Below, piece after piece: positions 16,273 through 18,583 of a stretch of DNA of 18,583 bases. Source of the stretch: GCA-2715645 sp042095375 (GTDB taxonomy: Bacteria > Bacteroidota > Bacteroidia > Cytophagales > MED-G16); contig JBELBJ010000026.1 of the NCBI GenBank assembly GCA_042095375.1, positions 1-18,583 of the forward strand. The letters are read 5' to 3'. The notes beneath the pieces are model-generated. The model made no database searches and was not told where the DNA came from. It saw nothing but the letters and a program-made list of their open reading frames with translations. The position numbers and the translations under genes were made by a program. Within the stretch, counting starts at the first letter, position 1. Each line of letters begins with the position of its first letter.

Positions 16273-17542
16273 AGTTGAAAATCTTTTTAATTATTTTCAA
16301 AGCATTTTTATCTTTACCATTTTTACTTGTGTCTTTTATCTTTTTAATTAAAAAATCAGAAATCTTTGTATAAATATTATTCTTTGAATTAAGATTAATG
16401 TTGTTTTTCTTTTTAGAATTACCATTGCTTAAGTTATTATAACTAACGTCTACCAATTTATTAATTTGATCGTTAATAGAGAGTATAGAAGATCTTAAAC
16501 GCCTTGAGCTTGCCCATGAGTCAAATTCGATTAAAAAATTTTCTATAAGTTTTTCAGATTTTTTAATCTGAGATTTTCGTTTTTTATAATTTTGATTTAC
16601 TATATCCTTTAATCCGTCAATGGTTATTATTTCTAAACCTTTTAAAGTATAATTACTAGGTTCAATATTTCTAGGAACCGATAAATCAACTAAAAGAAGC
16701 TTTTTCTTTTTTCTTTCTGACATTATTTGATCTATTTCTTGTGATGAAACTATAGGATTAGAAGAAGATGTTGAAAAAATCACAACATCAAAATTTTTAA
16801 TATCAGATTTAAATGTATTAAATGGAATTGTTTTTAAATCTAAAATTTTTGCAAAGTCATTAGCCCTGTCTTTGCTTCTATTTGTAATAAATATATTTTT
16901 TATATTTTTTTTTAATAAATGTTTGATTGACAATTTTGAAGTCTCACTGGCGCCAATACACAGTATTCTTGACTCTAAAAGATCATATTTTTTTGATATC
17001 AATTCTACAGCAGCATAACTAACCGATATGGATCCTTTTCCTATTTCTGTATTGGATCTGATATACTTCCCTGTCTCAAAAGATTTTTGAAACAGTCTAC
17101 TTAAAATAGGACCAGTCATTTTATTATCCTTAGCAAAATAAAAAGCTTCTTTTAGTTGATCTACAATTTGAAACTCGCCGATTATCATTGATTCCAACCC
17201 TGATATCAATCTAAATAGATGATTTGAAACATTAACGGCTCCAGTTTTTTTTAAAACATATGGAGATAACCCCTCTGAATATTGTTTAAACTCAACTAAA
17301 CATTTCATAATTAAATGAAATATTTTTTTTTCATCACCTATTTTATTTTCATACTCGTAGTATATCTCTGTTCTATTACAGGTTGATAAAACTACTATAC
17401 CATCAATAGGATATTCGTCGAATAATTGATTATAAAATTTTATTTTTTCTTGTTCTTTAAAATAAAATTTTTCTCTTACCTCAATCGGTGATGTTTTATA
17501 ATTTATGCTAATAAGCCCTATCAATGAAATAAATTTTATCAA
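16262..17542 (-). CDS. hemA: glutamyl-tRNA reductase
   Basis: HemA reduces glutamyl-tRNA(Glu) with NADPH to glutamate-1-semialdehyde, the first committed and usually regulated step of the C5 pathway. The reading frame gives 426 residues. LSTCNRTEIYYE (52-63) holds the nucleophile C55, NHLFRLISGLESMIIGE (107-123) is the conserved catalytic-domain helix, and ILCIGASETSKLS (193-205) is the nucleotide-binding turn, with serine at the second usual glycine. A lysine- and asparagine-rich stretch interrupts the C-terminal dimerisation region (about 370-395). No ATG is available: an in-frame TAA lies 12 bp upstream, so initiation must be at TTG 17542 or TTG 17524. The second leaves MIGLISINYKTSP, close to the usual family N-terminus. 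First gene of the heme operon. Confidence 0.95.
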   Translation of the reverse strand: MIKFISLIGLISINYKTSPIEVREKFYFKEQEKIKFYNQLFDEYPIDGIVVLSTCNRTEIYYEYENKIGDEKKIFHLIMKCLVEFKQYSEGLSPYVLKKTGAVNVSNHLFRLISGLESMIIGEFQIVDQLKEAFYFAKDNKMTGPILSRLFQKSFETGKYIRSNTEIGKGSISVSYAAVELISKKYDLLESRILCIGASETSKLSIKHLLKKNIKNIFITNRSKDRANDFAKILDLKTIPFNTFKSDIKNFDVVIFSTSSSNPIVSSQEIDQIMSERKKKKLLLVDLSVPRNIEPSNYTLKGLEIITIDGLKDIVNQNYKKRKSQIKKSEKLIENFLIEFDSWASSRRLRSSILSINDQINKLVDVSYNNLSNGNSKKKNNINLNSKNNIYTKISDFLIKKIKDTSKNGKDKNALKIIKKIFNYEK

Positions 17543-17564
17543 AAGTAAATGTTATTCTTTTGAT
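17538..17564. promoter_or_regulatory. inverted repeat at the hemA start, candidate operator
   Basis: The sequence ATCAAAAG, 11 nt, CTTTTGAT forms a perfect 8-bp inverted repeat in the divergent hemA-lipoprotein region. It overlaps the TTG start option for hemA at 17542. A related ATCAAAG copy lies at 17614-17620, just before the lipoprotein start. Two-fold symmetry fits binding by a dimeric regulator, which is inference only. Confidence 0.4.
17540..17547 (-). promoter_or_regulatory. candidate -7 element for the heme operon
   Basis: The minus strand reads TACTTTTG, an exact TAnnTTTG match. It overlaps the first possible hemA start codon. If it is the real promoter box, transcription begins near 17533 and translation would have to use the TTG at 17524, giving a very short leader. 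No clear -33 TTG was found at the expected distance, and a chance match is possible. Confidence 0.35.
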
Positions 17565-17626
17565 TATAGAATATTAATTGAGAATTTTTATAGTAATTTT
17601 ATTTAGAATATACATCAAAGAAAAGC

Positions 17627-18238
17627 TTGAAAAATTTCAAAAAATATTTATTAATTATTGTAATTATTTCATTGTCATGCAACAAAGAAGATAATTTGTC
17701 TGTAGTATGGGTAACTGAATACAATCTTTTTGCACCTGATTCAATTACATCAGAAAACACAACAATTAAAAAATATATAAAATATAGTTTATCAGAAGAA
17801 GATACCGTATCAAATGACAAATGGGATGTGGCTTTTAAAGGATCTAAAATCATTATAAATGGTGGATTTAAGACTAGTAGTGATGAACCAGAAAGAACTG
17901 GTATAGGAGGCGTTTATATAATGAAAGGAAAATCATTTGCTAGCATAAAAGAAGTTGAAGATGAAAATCTATTTAAACAAGATCAAGAAAATGGTTTGGC
18001 AATAGAAAATGAAAATGGAAAAGGCTGGTGGTATTTAAAAGATTTATTATCAAATATTTTGTATCCTATTGAAAATAATGTTTTAATTATAAAGACTCAT
18101 AACGGAAGATATGCCAAAATGAAAATAGATAGCTACTATAAAGATTCCCCAGAAGAACCTAGTTTTCGATCTCAAGCAAGCTATTATTCATTTGTTTATT
18201 GGTATCAACCCAATCAAGGAATAAAATCACTAGAATAA
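17627..18238 (+). CDS. HmuY-family (heme-binding type) lipoprotein
   Basis: The 203-residue predicted lipoprotein has an N-terminus MKNFKKYLLIIVIISLSC that is a lipoprotein signal with the lipobox cysteine at 18. The mature part matches the HmuY family: KYIKYSLSEEDTVSND (49-64), KWDVAFKGSKIIINGG (65-80), GKGWWYLKDL, an IIKTHNGRYAKMKIDSYY block (154-171) and the closing YYSFVYWYQPN (186-196). HmuY of Porphyromonas captures heme at the cell surface for the HmuR receptor. Only one histidine (H158) is present, so the bis-histidine ligation of HmuY cannot occur; methionines M99 and M165 are other possible ligands. The start is TTG, with no in-frame ATG before codon 99. It is divergent from hemA across 84 bp, linking it to heme metabolism. 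Family call is good; heme binding is unproven. Confidence 0.85.
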   Translation: MKNFKKYLLIIVIISLSCNKEDNLSVVWVTEYNLFAPDSITSENTTIKKYIKYSLSEEDTVSNDKWDVAFKGSKIIINGGFKTSSDEPERTGIGGVYIMKGKSFASIKEVEDENLFKQDQENGLAIENENGKGWWYLKDLLSNILYPIENNVLIIKTHNGRYAKMKIDSYYKDSPEEPSFRSQASYYSFVYWYQPNQGIKSLE

Positions 18239-18523
18239 TTAATCATTTATTTGGATTAAATCTAAATTATAATAAATTTGCATCATTATTTAAAAACATT
18301 CTAAATAAAGTAGTGCTTTTGATTATTTATTAATAAGTAAAAACCAAAGCATATTTATTTAAATGAATAGTAATAATGATGGTTTCAAATTATTATTATG
18401 TGGTTTGAGTTGATTCCCAAATTAAAAGCTCAATTACTATATTGAGCTTTTAATTTGGACTGATTCTAATATATAATATATTTGAGGCCCATTTTTATAT
18501 TATTTAAATTTAATCTAAATAAA
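18239..18523. other. non-coding AT-rich intergenic region
   Basis: These 285 bp lie between the lipoprotein gene and a truncated gene at the window edge. I see no convincing reading frame. The only clear structure is the palindromic terminator at 18417-18458. A weaker imperfect pairing between GCTTTTG and CAAAGC, around 18317-18350, may be chance. The 65 bp after the terminator may hold the promoter of the next gene. Confidence 0.6.
18417..18458. terminator. intrinsic terminator, probably bidirectional
   Basis: An 18-bp perfect stem (left arm 18417-18434, right arm 18441-18458) encloses the 6-nt loop TACTAT. The core AGCTCAAT/ATTGAGCT is flanked by A residues on the left and TTTTAATTT on the right, so both strands read a stem running into a T-rich tract. 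It lies about 180 bp after the lipoprotein stop and separates that gene from the next one. Confidence 0.8.
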
Positions 18524-18583
18524 ATGAAACTAATTATAATCCTATTAAGTATTTTAACAACAAATCTTTTCGCTCAGCAAAAA
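18524..18583 (+). CDS. N-terminus of a secreted or outer-membrane protein (truncated by window end)
   Basis: An ATG at 18524 opens a frame that runs to the window edge: MKLIIILLSILTTNLFAQQK. This is a standard Sec signal peptide with one lysine, a hydrophobic core and an FA-QQ cleavage site, as seen on many Bacteroidota outer-membrane and secreted proteins. The mature part is outside the window, so the function cannot be told. In HmuY loci the next gene often encodes a TonB-dependent receptor, but the terminator in between argues for separate transcription. Too short for the usual open-reading-frame cutoffs. Confidence 0.6.
   Translation, partial: MKLIIILLSILTTNLFAQQK

Larger units (their letters stand above)
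6784..17542 (-). other. heme biosynthesis operon (eleven genes)
   Basis: Eleven same-strand genes run without any gap larger than 13 bp: hemA, hemC, hemD, hemB, hemL, hemE, hemN, hemH, hemJ, a sulfotransferase-like gene and a class IV aminotransferase. Junctions include an 11-bp overlap (hemA/hemC), a 14-bp overlap (hemC/hemD with the shorter hemD start), a zero-gap TAGATG (hemN/hemH) and an ATGA overlap (hemH/hemJ). Together the hem genes cover glutamyl-tRNA to protoheme. That it is one transcript is inferred from spacing; no internal terminator or promoter was noticed. Confidence 0.75.

Noticed and set aside
17567..17611. Direct repeat TAGAATAT (17567-17574 and 17604-17611) in the divergent region
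   Set aside because: Eight bases of mostly A and T repeated once in 84 bp is weak evidence; the inverted repeat is the stronger signal.
17599..17853. 84-codon minus-strand frame opposite the HmuY-like gene
   Set aside because: The plus-strand frame has a lipoprotein signal and clear family motifs, so the minus frame is a shadow.

Overview
The window looks like chromosomal DNA of a strongly AT-rich Bacteroidota bacterium, probably a free-living, perhaps marine, Flavobacteriales-like lineage. The signs are a type IX secretion (T9SS) C-terminal sorting domain, a HmuY-family lipoprotein, a MutS Walker A motif of the form GPNMSGKSA that is usual in this phylum, TAnnTTTG-type -7 promoter matches, few recognisable Shine-Dalgarno sites, and very short intergenic gaps. 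No mobile element, phage gene or CRISPR array is visible.

Left part (1-2955): tRNA-Leu(UAA) and tRNA-Gly(GCC) lie in tandem on the minus strand, followed on the same strand by full-length mutS. A 54-bp gap separates mutS from the divergent genes to its right.

Centre-left (2956-6791, plus strand): a tight three-gene unit holds a DUF1800 protein, a DUF1501 protein with a Tat signal at one end and a T9SS sorting domain at the other, and a SpoU/TrmH-family RNA methyltransferase. Its last codons overlap the end of the opposing operon by 8 bp.

Main block (6784-17542, minus strand): an apparent eleven-gene operon, hemA-hemC-hemD-hemB-hemL-hemE-hemN-hemH-hemJ, then a sulfotransferase-like gene and a class IV aminotransferase. 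It encodes every step from glutamyl-tRNA(Glu) to protoheme by the C5 pathway and the classical protoporphyrin branch. HemN (radical SAM, oxygen-independent) does the coproporphyrinogen step and HemJ the protoporphyrinogen step. Genes are separated by 0-13 bp or overlap.

Right part (17543-18583): an 84-bp divergent intergenic region separates hemA from a HmuY-family (heme-binding-type) outer-membrane lipoprotein. Both genes seem to start with TTG, and a perfect 8-bp inverted repeat spans the hemA start. After the lipoprotein come about 285 bp of non-coding AT-rich DNA with an 18-bp perfect-stem terminator, then the first 20 codons of a signal-peptide-bearing protein cut by the window edge. The layout suggests that heme synthesis and heme binding or uptake are organised around one divergent control region.

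No wholly new multi-gene defence or mobile system is evident. The points most worth following are the heme operon joined to a HmuY-like gene, the uncharacterised sulfotransferase/aminotransferase pair at its end, a HemJ that seems to lack several usual histidines, and the Tat plus T9SS DUF1501 protein.
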